Shown piece after piece: positions 1 to 4,647 of a stretch of 13,925 nt of DNA (position 1 is the stretch's first letter; each line of letters begins with the position of its first letter). The notes below the pieces were generated by a model. It had not been told where the DNA came from and made no database searches. It saw only the letters and a program-made list of their open reading frames with translations. This DNA is from DASYYE01 sp035946955 (GTDB lineage Bacteria > Actinomycetota > Actinomycetes > Streptosporangiales > Streptosporangiaceae), in NCBI GenBank assembly GCA_035946955.1, contig DASYYE010000423.1, positions 1-13,925 of the forward strand. Direction: 5' to 3'. Both the position numbers and the translations under genes were made by a program.

Positions 1-1038
1 CACCCCTGCCATATCCGCCGGTCGCGCAGGGCCACCTCCAGCCACCGGTTGCGCCGGGCCAGGCTGGGCTGAGCCGGACTGCGCTGAGCCGGACTGGGCT
101 GAGCCGGACTGGGCTGAGCCGGACTGCGCTGAGCCTGACTGCGCTGAGCCGGACTGCGCTGAGCCGGACTGCGCAGGGCCAGGCTGGGCTGAGCCGGACT
201 GGGCTGAGCCGGACTGGGCTGGACCGGGCTCGGCTGGACCGGGCTCGGCTGGACCAGGCTGAGCGGTGAGGAGCAGGGCGGGGTCGGCGGCGAGCACCTG
301 TCCATGCAGTCGCCGCAGAGCGGGGCCAGGCTCGATGCCCAGTTCCTCGTCCAGTACGCGCCGGGTGTCGTGGAAGACCGCGAGCGCGTCCGCTTGGCGG
401 CCCGACCGGTACAGCGCCAGCATGAGCAGGCACCGCAGCTCCTCCCGCAGCGGGTGCCTGCGCACCAGCCCCGCCAGTTCCGGGGTGACCTCACAGTGGC
501 GGCCCAGCGCCAGCTGGACCGCTGCGTGCTCTTCCTCAGCTGCCAGCCGCGCCTCTTCCAGCCGCACCCGCTCCGTGCCCGCCCACTGCCCTTCCACCCC
601 CGCCAGTGCCGTCCCCTGCCACAGCTCCAATGCCGCTGCCAGTGACTGTGCTGCTGATGCCAGGTCACCCGCCTCACGCTCGCGGCGTGCCGCGGTCACG
701 CCCGCGGTGAAAGCCAGGGCGTCTACCTGGCCAGGCCCGACCCGCAGCACATACCCGGTCCTGCCACCGGCCAGGATCTCGTGGTCGCGGCCAGGGTCGA
801 GCACCTTGCGGAGCCGCGAGATGTGAGTGTGCAGAGAGCTGTCTGCTTTGTCCGTGGGGTTGTCCCAGACACGGTCGATCAGGTCCTGGCGCGACACGGT
901 CCTGCCCGCGGCCATGGCCAGTGCCACCAGGATCGCCCGCCGTTGCGGCGGTCCCAGGTCAAGCTCCTGCCCGTCACACCGCGCCCGCACCGGGCCAAGC
1001 ACCTGGACCCGCAGTGCCCGATCGTCCGGGCTGGGCAT
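1..1038 (-). CDS. SARP/AfsR-type transcriptional regulator (3' end outside window)
   Basis: The frame is open from an ATG at 1038 to the left edge, giving 346 codons with the C-terminus missing. A good Shine-Dalgarno sequence GAGGTGG (1050-1044) lies 5 bases before the ATG. Residues about 8-100 form an OmpR-like winged-helix DNA-binding domain (LRVQVLGPV at the start, SSLHTHISRLRKVL as recognition region, GGRTGYVL as wing). Residues about 104-250 form the bacterial transcriptional activation domain (BTAD), with the family signatures HPLREELRCLLMLALYRSGR and LGIEPGPALRRLH. A 70-residue repeat linker follows, then sequence rich in Pro, Ala and Gly. In larger AfsR-like proteins an NB-ARC ATPase and TPR repeats come next, but whether that holds here cannot be seen. 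SARPs usually activate secondary metabolism or development by binding direct repeats near the -35 region. The gene starts 60 bases after the methyltransferase stop on the same strand, so the two may be cotranscribed. The family is clear; target genes are unknown. Confidence 0.9.
   Translation of the reverse strand, partial: MPSPDDRALRVQVLGPVRARCDGQELDLGPPQRRAILVALAMAAGRTVSRQDLIDRVWDNPTDKADSSLHTHISRLRKVLDPGRDHEILAGGRTGYVLRVGPGQVDALAFTAGVTAARREREAGDLASAAQSLAAALELWQGTALAGVEGQWAGTERVRLEEARLAAEEEHAAVQLALGRHCEVTPELAGLVRRHPLREELRCLLMLALYRSGRQADALAVFHDTRRVLDEELGIEPGPALRRLHGQVLAADPALLLTAQPGPAEPGPAEPGPAQSGSAQSGSAQPGPAQSGSAQSGSAQSGSAQSGSAQSGSAQSGSAQSGSAQPGPAQPVAGGGPARPADMAGV
55..264 (-). repeat. 15-bp tandem repeat (14 units) encoding a pentapeptide linker in the SARP protein
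   Basis: Fourteen consecutive 15-bp units (plus-strand form GCTGAGCCGGACTGG and variants) lie in frame inside the SARP gene. On the coding strand they read, in order, AQPGP once, AEPGP twice, AQSGS twice, AQPGP once, AQSGS seven times, AQPGP once. The array follows the BTAD domain directly and probably makes a flexible, unstructured linker. Each unit is five codons, so loss or gain of units would keep the frame. The seven near-identical AQSGS units look recently expanded. Confidence 0.93.
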
Positions 1039-1098
1039 ACCGACCACCTCGCTGAAAAGCCGCAAACCACCCCAGTCTCCCCGATGGGAGGCTCAGGG

Positions 1099-1908
1099 TC
1101 ATGGCTTACGCGCTACACCAGCACAGGCCAACTGCAGGACGGGCCAGTCGCGCGCGGACGGGGTGCCGGGGTCCGGGCGCCACTCGGGCACCAGGACGAG
1201 CCCAGGCTCAACGAGTTCCAGGCCGCTGAACATGTCCCGTACCTGTTCCCAGGTGCGGAACTGGCCACGTCCCAGCCCCTGTTTCATAGCGTTCTGCAGG
1301 CCGGCGGTTTCCGGGTCGCCGCGGTCGAGCAGGTGGTGGATGAACACATAACTGCCAGCCGGAAGAGCCTGGCTCAGGGTGGCCACGAGTCCGGCGGGGT
1401 GTTCTGAGTCCAGGATGTGGTGGAGGATCCCGCACAGCAGGAGGCCGATCGGCTGCTCCCAGTCCAGGTGCGACCTCAGGTCAGGGTTGCCGAGGATGCC
1501 AGCAGGGTCGCGCAGGTCTCCCCGCACCGCGACGGTCGCCGCGTTCCTGGCGAGGAGCGCCCTGGCGTGGGCCAGCACGACGGGGTCGTTGTCGACGTAG
1601 ACCACGCGGGCCGCGGGGTCGATCCGCTGGGCGATCTCATGGACGTTGTCCGCGGTGGGCAGCCCAGAGCCGATGTCAACGAGCTGCCGGACCCCGGCCT
1701 CGCTGACCAGGTAGCGCACGACCCGGTCGAGCACGGCCCGCTGGGCGCGTACGCCGGCCTGCACCTCAGGCAGTGACGCGATGATGCGGTCACCGGCGGC
1801 CCGGTCGGCCGCGAAGTGGTCCTTCCCGCCAAGCAGGTAGTCATACACGCGCGCGATGTGGGGCCGCGACACATCGAAACCATCGGCAGGGAGCTCAGGT
1901 TCGGCCAC
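1099..1908 (-). CDS. SAM-dependent methyltransferase, DUF574/Methyltransf_19 type
   Basis: A 269-residue protein with the hallmarks of the actinobacterial DUF574 (PF04672) methyltransferases. The N-terminal part has SRPHIARVYDYLLGGKDHF (residues 14-32). Motif I VDIGSGLPT is at 77-85, and an acidic strand-2 end VVYVDNDP (102-109) would hold the SAM ribose. LLCGILHHILDSEHP and SYVFIHHLLD follow in the Rossmann fold. Length is usual for the family. Substrates are mostly unknown; these genes are numerous in actinomycete genomes and often lie near regulators or secondary-metabolism genes. The start is the GTG at 1908: no Shine-Dalgarno precedes it, but a TAGGAT hexamer lies 6 bases upstream, which fits a leaderless transcript. 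The SARP gene follows downstream on the same strand after 60 bases. Family call is firm, biological role open. Confidence 0.9.
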   Translation of the reverse strand: MAEPELPADGFDVSRPHIARVYDYLLGGKDHFAADRAAGDRIIASLPEVQAGVRAQRAVLDRVVRYLVSEAGVRQLVDIGSGLPTADNVHEIAQRIDPAARVVYVDNDPVVLAHARALLARNAATVAVRGDLRDPAGILGNPDLRSHLDWEQPIGLLLCGILHHILDSEHPAGLVATLSQALPAGSYVFIHHLLDRGDPETAGLQNAMKQGLGRGQFRTWEQVRDMFSGLELVEPGLVLVPEWRPDPGTPSARDWPVLQLACAGVARKP

Positions 1909-1914
1909 GCGCAG

Positions 1915-1920
1915 ATCCTA
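1915..1920 (-). promoter_or_regulatory. Candidate -10 hexamer for a leaderless methyltransferase transcript
   Basis: On the minus strand TAGGAT (1920-1915) is followed by six bases and then the GTG start at 1908. Transcription beginning 6-7 bases after a -10 element would start on the start codon. No clear -35 element is seen at the usual distance. Confidence 0.5.
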
Positions 1921-1982
1921 GGGAGATGGGTGCCCGGCACGCAGGCCGCCCCTCCCCATTACCCCCGGTTGGGTGGTCGTCC

Positions 1983-2000
1983 ATGATGCGATGATACGCT
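1983..2000 (+). promoter_or_regulatory. Candidate vapBC promoter with overlapping 8-bp tandem repeat
   Basis: TACGCT (1995-2000) matches the TAnnnT -10 pattern and lies six bases before the GTG start of vapB, again fitting a leaderless message. Two adjacent 8-bp units, ATGATGCG (1983-1990) and ATGATACG (1991-1998), overlap it and could be half-sites for VapB autoregulation. The operator role is inference. No strong -35 is seen; TTGGGT at 1969 is too far away. Confidence 0.4.
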
Positions 2001-2006
2001 GATGTC

Positions 2007-2228
2007 GTGCGCACCACGCTTCAGATTGACGATGACGTGCTTGAGGCCGCCCGGCAGATCGCGACTGCGGACGGCCGCAGCATCGGCACAGTCATCTCCG
2101 AACTTGCCCGCCGGGCACTAAGGCCCACACCGATCAAGCCCGATGTCGCATTCCCTATGTTCGACGTGGCAGTCGATGCCCCGCCAATCACTCCCGCAGA
2201 CGTGGCCCGCGCCCTGGAGGACGCGTGA
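2007..2228 (+). CDS. vapB: VapB-type antitoxin with ribbon-helix-helix domain
   Basis: A 73-residue protein. Residues 1-40 are a classic ribbon-helix-helix: the beta strand MRTTLQIDDDVLEAARQIA, then a turn, then GTVISELARRAL. This is the domain by which VapB dimers bind their own promoter. The acidic C-terminal part (residues about 45-73, ending PADVARALEDA) would wrap round the toxin and block its active site. The start is the GTG at 2007, because it gives the conserved MRTTLQID beginning; there is no Shine-Dalgarno, and a -10-like TACGCT lies six bases upstream. The stop overlaps the GTG of the toxin gene by four bases (GTGA), the usual antitoxin-first coupled arrangement. Expected role: neutralise VapC and autorepress the operon. 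Confidence 0.88.
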   Translation: MRTTLQIDDDVLEAARQIATADGRSIGTVISELARRALRPTPIKPDVAFPMFDVAVDAPPITPADVARALEDA

Positions 2229-2680
2229 CTGCAACAGCAGGGGGGCGCCTGGCGCTGCTGGATGTCAACGTGCTCATCGCTTGCGCGTGGCCGAACCACA
2301 CCCAGCACGCTCCTGCCATGGACTGGTTCAAGCGGCACCATCGCGAAGGCTGGGCGACCACGCCCGTCAGCGAGTCGGGTTTCGTGCGGGTGTCCAGCAA
2401 CCGGGCCGCCATCGCCACGGCGACCACCCCGGCCCTCGCCCGCGAACTGCTCACCAGGATGACGGCACTGGCCGGTCATGAGTTCTGGGCTGATGACGTG
2501 CGCCTCGTCCACGACGACCGCAGTGATGCGAACCTGATGGCCTCCCACCGCGACGTCACCGATGCCCATCTACTGGCACTGGCAGAACGCTATGGGGGCA
2601 GGCTTGTGACCTTTGACTCCCGGATTGGCCGGTTGCTGGGTGTGCATGACCCCGCGCTGCTCGAAGTGCTCCCCAGCTAG
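2225..2680 (+). CDS. vapC: VapC-type toxin, PIN-domain ribonuclease
   Basis: A 151-residue PIN-domain protein, normal length for VapC. The four acidic residues expected to bind Mg/Mn are present: D13 in LALLDVNVLIA, E50 in PVSESGFVRV, D113 in VTDAHLLALAERYG, and D131 in LVTFDSRIG. The DVNVLIA start and the late VTFDSRIG motif place it with the actinobacterial VapC branch that resembles several Mycobacterium VapC toxins. VapC toxins are site-specific endoribonucleases, often cutting initiator tRNA, other tRNAs or the sarcin-ricin loop of 23S rRNA. The target here cannot be read from sequence. The GTG start sits in a four-base overlap with the vapB stop, so translation is coupled. All catalytic residues are intact, so the module looks functional. 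The gene converges on the peptidase E gene with only 21 bases between stops. Confidence 0.9.
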   Translation: MTATAGGRLALLDVNVLIACAWPNHTQHAPAMDWFKRHHREGWATTPVSESGFVRVSSNRAAIATATTPALARELLTRMTALAGHEFWADDVRLVHDDRSDANLMASHRDVTDAHLLALAERYGGRLVTFDSRIGRLLGVHDPALLEVLPS

Positions 2681-2701
2681 CATCGCGCTGGCCCTGGCAG
2701 G

Positions 2702-3430
2702 TCAGAGCATGCGGGGCGGGATCGGTTCCTCCCGGTAGCCGCCGCTGTCGGCCGGCTCCACCCACCACGCGCGCGCGTCCTCCCGGATGGCTACGGCCTC
2801 GTGCAGGTCGGTGCCGACATAGTGCAGACCCACGCCGTCCTCGGTGGCGTACCCGCCCGGCAGCGTGCCATTGCCCACCAGTTCGCGGTAGACGCGCCGC
2901 CGGGGCTGGCCGTCGAGGTCGTCATGCACCCCGTTGCTGTAGGGCAGGAAGCCCAGGCCGTCGGTAAAGGGGTCGAGGGAGTCACCGAAGGAGTCGGTCG
3001 GCCCACCGAGGTGCCAGCACAGACTGCCAGCGCTCCACCCCGCCAGTACCACGCCCGCGTCCCAGCACTCCCGCATGACCGGGGCCAGGCCGTGCGCGCG
3101 CCAGACCGCCATGAGGTTCACCACGCTGCCGCCCGCGACGAGCAGCACATCCTGTCCCACCAGGTGGGCGCGGACATCAGGGACGCTCGGCTGGGTGAAC
3201 AGTGTCAGGACACTGAAGTCGACGTCCGGGTGTGCGGTGCACACTCCGGTCACTGTTTCGATGAAGTCCCGGGCATCGCCGGTTGCCGTCGGGACGAGGC
3301 AGACCTTCTTGCGGCCGTCGCCAGCGGCGAGGTCGATGGCATGGTGAAGGAGTGCCGGGGAAGGTTCCTCACCTGGCCGCAGGTGGATGATCCCCGAGTA
3401 GGCAAAGACCTGTCGTGGTTTGGTCGGCAC
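2702..3430 (-). CDS. pepE: Peptidase E (S51 family Asp-dipeptidase / cyanophycinase-like)
   Basis: A 242-residue protein of the S51 peptidase fold. The nucleophile elbow GWSAGS is at 131-136 with S133 as likely catalytic serine. An oxyanion-type VAGGSVVNL motif is at 98-106, and SNGVHDDLDG (165-174) carries the conserved histidine H169. YATEDGVGLHYVG near residue 194 is a family strand. No signal peptide or membrane segment is visible, so it is cytoplasmic. Family members hydrolyse Asp-X dipeptides or isoaspartyl/cyanophycin-derived dipeptides; dipeptidase E is the closest type by length and motif. The start is the GTG at 3430 giving MPTKPRQVFAYSG. There is no Shine-Dalgarno, and TAGGCT lies exactly six bases upstream. 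It converges on vapC. The SRPBCC gene lies 69 bases upstream on the same strand, with a hairpin between them, so it is probably its own transcription unit. Confidence 0.85.
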   Translation of the reverse strand: MPTKPRQVFAYSGIIHLRPGEEPSPALLHHAIDLAAGDGRKKVCLVPTATGDARDFIETVTGVCTAHPDVDFSVLTLFTQPSVPDVRAHLVGQDVLLVAGGSVVNLMAVWRAHGLAPVMRECWDAGVVLAGWSAGSLCWHLGGPTDSFGDSLDPFTDGLGFLPYSNGVHDDLDGQPRRRVYRELVGNGTLPGGYATEDGVGLHYVGTDLHEAVAIREDARAWWVEPADSGGYREEPIPPRML

Positions 3431-3436
3431 CGGGAC

Positions 3437-3442
3437 AGCCTA
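3437..3442 (-). promoter_or_regulatory. Candidate -10 hexamer for a leaderless pepE transcript
   Basis: Minus-strand TAGGCT (3442-3437) is followed by six bases and the GTG start at 3430, the same layout as in front of the methyltransferase and vapB. No matching -35 element is seen. Confidence 0.45.
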
Positions 3443-3463
3443 GGTGACGGGCAATGCCGGGGC

Positions 3464-3480
3464 CCCGACTGGACGTCGGG
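3464..3480 (-). terminator. Hairpin between the SRPBCC gene and pepE, possible terminator
   Basis: CCCGAC (3464-3469) and GTCGGG (3475-3480) form a perfect 6-bp stem with a 5-base loop, beginning 20 bases after the SRPBCC stop on the minus strand. No T-run follows, as is common for hairpin terminators in high-GC actinobacteria. It could also be a chance palindrome. Confidence 0.3.
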
Positions 3481-3499
3481 AGCCCTGGCCGCACCCGGG

Positions 3500-3967
3500 C
3501 TATGCCGTGGCCGCCTGGGCGTAGGCCGCGAGAAGGCCTGTCCAGCCGCCCTCCGAGTCGAAGGCCTCGGCGATTTCCTTTTTCGCCTCGCCGAACCGGT
3601 CGAGGTCGCGGTGCTCGAACTCGACGCGCGTCCGGTCTGGGCCCTCGGCGACGAAGAGCACCTCAACCTCGGTGAGGAAGCCGGGGTCGTAGTGCCAGTC
3701 ACCGTCGATCTGCCAGGCGAGCACCAGCCGCGCTGGCGGGTCCCAGACGAGCACCCGGCCCCAGTCGCACTCGCTGCCGTCTGCGCCGACCTCGTACCAC
3801 CGGCCACCCTCCCGGCCTTCGATCACGGCTTGCTTGAGGTCGGCATTGCCGATCTTGTGGCTCCGGGGCCACCAGGTGTCGAAACCTTCGGTAAAGACCC
3901 GGAAGGCCTTATCGATCGGGGCGTTGACCGTCAGCGTCTTGCGCAGGGCTACCTCGGTGATGCTCAT
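3500..3967 (-). CDS. SRPBCC / AHSA1-family protein paired with the ArsR regulator
   Basis: A 155-residue protein of the START-like SRPBCC fold, AHSA1 (activator of Hsp90 ATPase homologue 1-like) branch. Family features are ALRKTLTVNAPIDKAFRVFT near the start, FDTWWPRSHKIG, GGRWYEV, and the late sheet strands RVLVWDPPARLVLAW and RTRVEFEHRDL, with a C-terminal helix GGWTGLLAAYAQA. The fold makes a hydrophobic ligand cavity; the ligand is unknown. The ATG at 3967 is chosen because MSITEVALRKTL is where similarity to the family begins and AGGAGAGGA lies just upstream. A longer frame to 4021 would add a poorly ordered Arg/Ser-rich stretch. The gene starts inside the 3' end of arsR, overlapping it by 59 bases in another frame. 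ArsR plus AHSA1 gene pairs are common in actinobacteria, with the regulator thought to control its partner. Confidence 0.86.
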   Translation of the reverse strand: MSITEVALRKTLTVNAPIDKAFRVFTEGFDTWWPRSHKIGNADLKQAVIEGREGGRWYEVGADGSECDWGRVLVWDPPARLVLAWQIDGDWHYDPGFLTEVEVLFVAEGPDRTRVEFEHRDLDRFGEAKKEIAEAFDSEGGWTGLLAAYAQAATA

Positions 3968-4280
3968 CCGCTTCGTCCTCTCCTTGCTCGACGGCTGCCG
4001 CGAACGCGGCCAGCGCCTCATCCCAGAACTGGTCGAGGTAGGCCCGCAGTGCGCCTAGCCCCTGCATGTCGAGTTGGTAGAGCCGCCGGGCACCAGCCGG
4101 GCGGCCGGTCACCAGGCCCGCCTCTTTCAGCACCTTGAGGTGCTGGGAGACCGCAGGCCGGCTCACTGGGAGGCCCTCGGCCAGCTCGGCCACTGCCAGC
4201 GGGCCGCGCGCGACCCGCTCGAACACCGCCCGCCGCGTAGGGTCCGCCAGCGCTGTCAAGGCCAAGCTGTAAGTCTCCAC
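3909..4280 (-). CDS. ArsR-family winged-helix repressor
   Basis: A 123-residue regulator. Residues 5-75 form the ArsR winged helix: LALTALADPTRRAVFERVA opens it, VAELAEGLPVSRPAVSQHLK is the helix-turn-helix, and VLKEAGLVTGRPAGARRLYQL is the wing. The metal-binding ELCVCDL-type motif of true arsenic sensors is absent, so it belongs to the non-metal branch that accompanies AHSA1 genes. The C-terminal part (WDEALAAFAAAVEQGEDEADEHH) is helical and acidic. The GTG at 4280 is the start because METYSLALTALADPTRR matches where this family begins. There is no Shine-Dalgarno; a strong promoter ends seven bases upstream, so the message is probably leaderless. A 33-bp palindrome covers promoter and start, which suggests tight autorepression of the arsR-AHSA1 operon. 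Confidence 0.9.
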   Translation of the reverse strand: METYSLALTALADPTRRAVFERVARGPLAVAELAEGLPVSRPAVSQHLKVLKEAGLVTGRPAGARRLYQLDMQGLGALRAYLDQFWDEALAAFAAAVEQGEDEADEHHRGSPAQDADGQRPDR

Positions 4281-4301
4281 TTACCGTAAGCTATGACTTA
4301 C
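4269..4301. promoter_or_regulatory. 33-bp nested palindromic operator at the arsR start
   Basis: Outer arms GTAAGTC (4269-4275) and GACTTAC (4295-4301) and inner arms CTTAC (4280-4284) and GTAAG (4286-4290) all share one centre at 4285. All 24 arm positions are perfectly symmetric; only the 4-base spacers and the central base are not. The element covers the arsR -10 box, the predicted transcription start and the first four codons. It most likely binds the ArsR dimer, or two dimers, and blocks transcription. The binding role is inference; the symmetry is direct observation. Confidence 0.8.
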
Positions 4302-4316
4302 TATTGGTCCTGTCAA
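4288..4316 (-). promoter_or_regulatory. arsR promoter with consensus -35, leaderless
   Basis: On the minus strand a perfect TTGACA (-35, 4316-4311) is followed after exactly 17 bases by TAGCTT (-10, 4293-4288). Seven bases later comes the GTG start of arsR at 4280. The spacing is ideal for the housekeeping sigma factor and would put the transcription start on or next to the first base of the start codon. Confidence 0.75.
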
Positions 4317-4341
4317 TGACCCTCGGGAAGGGGCCCCATCC

Positions 4342-4470
4342 ATGCAGGGCCGTCCGCTGCCGGCCGCGGACGGGCTGGACCAGGCAACCCGGCTCGCCAC
4401 CGAGGATGAGGCCAGCGTCGCGAGCGGGTTCTTCCAAGTCACGGTGCGTCCATGGCACGTCATGCTCTGA
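4342..4470 (+). CDS. Possible 42-residue small protein or gene remnant
   Basis: An ATG at 4342 opens 42 codons to TGA at 4468. GGGAAGGGG (4325-4333) lies 8 bases before the ATG. By hand count, G+C is about 76% at codon position 1, 50% at position 2 and 86% at position 3, the pattern of real genes in a high-GC genome; the codons just upstream of the ATG lack it. The C-terminus is hydrophobic and aromatic (SGFFQVTVRPWHVML). I do not recognise it. It may be a small gene divergent from arsR: a TACTAT -10-like hexamer at 4299-4304 would be covered by the end of the arsR operator. It could equally be the tail of a gene lost from this site. Low confidence. Confidence 0.3.
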   Translation: MQGRPLPAADGLDQATRLATEDEASVASGFFQVTVRPWHVML

Positions 4471-4560
4471 GGCGGACTCGGCTAGCGGCGGGTGCCGTCA
4501 GCGAACCGGCTCTGCCGGGCCGTCACCTGACATCACTGGGTCAGCTTCCATCAGGGCGGG

Positions 4561-4590
4561 TCAACGGCCACGGCAGTGACGGTCTAGACT
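4561..4590 (+). promoter_or_regulatory. Candidate promoter of the reductase-nuo operon
   Basis: TAGACT (4585-4590) fits the TAnnnT -10 pattern, and TCAACG (4561-4566) lies 18 bases upstream as a weak -35. The predicted transcription start, about 4597, is a few bases before the Rex-like operator, so Rex binding would block promoter clearance. Promoter assignment is tentative. Confidence 0.4.
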
Positions 4591-4605
4591 CCACCCAGAG
4601 ACCAC

Positions 4606-4623
4606 TTGTGAACTGCTTCACAA
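4606..4623. promoter_or_regulatory. Rex operator (ROP) upstream of the reductase-nuo operon
   Basis: TTGTGAACTGCTTCACAA is a perfect 7-bp inverted repeat with a 4-base spacer, and flanking C and G extend it to 8 bp (4605-4624). It matches the binding site of Rex, the NADH/NAD-sensing repressor defined in Streptomyces coelicolor (TGTGAA-N4-TTCACA core). Rex is known to control respiratory genes including the cytochrome bd and nuo operons in that organism. Rex bound to NAD represses; rising NADH releases it. The site lies 24 bases before the reductase start. The rex gene itself is not in the window. Confidence 0.88.
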
Positions 4624-4647
4624 GACCCACACGTCAGGACGAGGTCC

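Noticed and set aside
55..264. CRISPR-like regular repeats
   Set aside because: Units are 15 bp, directly adjacent without spacers, and encode an in-frame pentapeptide repeat.
1074..1093. Hairpin AGTCTCCC/GGGAGGCT between the methyltransferase and the SARP gene
   Set aside because: The stem has a mismatch in the minus-strand RNA, is only five continuous base pairs long and has no T-run, so neither a terminator nor an attenuator is supported.
266..1407. Long plus-strand open frames opposite the SARP gene and the end of the methyltransferase
   Set aside because: They are antisense to genes with clear domains on the minus strand, and their Ser/Arg/Ala-rich or His/Gln-rich composition is typical of shadow frames in high-GC DNA.
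2681..2701. Bidirectional terminator between vapC and pepE
   Set aside because: The 21-base gap has no convincing inverted repeat; termination there cannot be supported.
2801..4138. A 445-codon plus-strand frame opposite pepE, the SRPBCC gene and arsR
   Set aside because: It crosses three well-supported minus-strand genes and two intergenic regions, shows no recognisable domain, and exists because stop codons are rare in this base composition.
4527..4544. CTGAC/GTCAG inverted repeat upstream of the operon promoter
   Set aside because: Arms of five bases with an 8-base spacer are expected by chance and match no operator I recognise.
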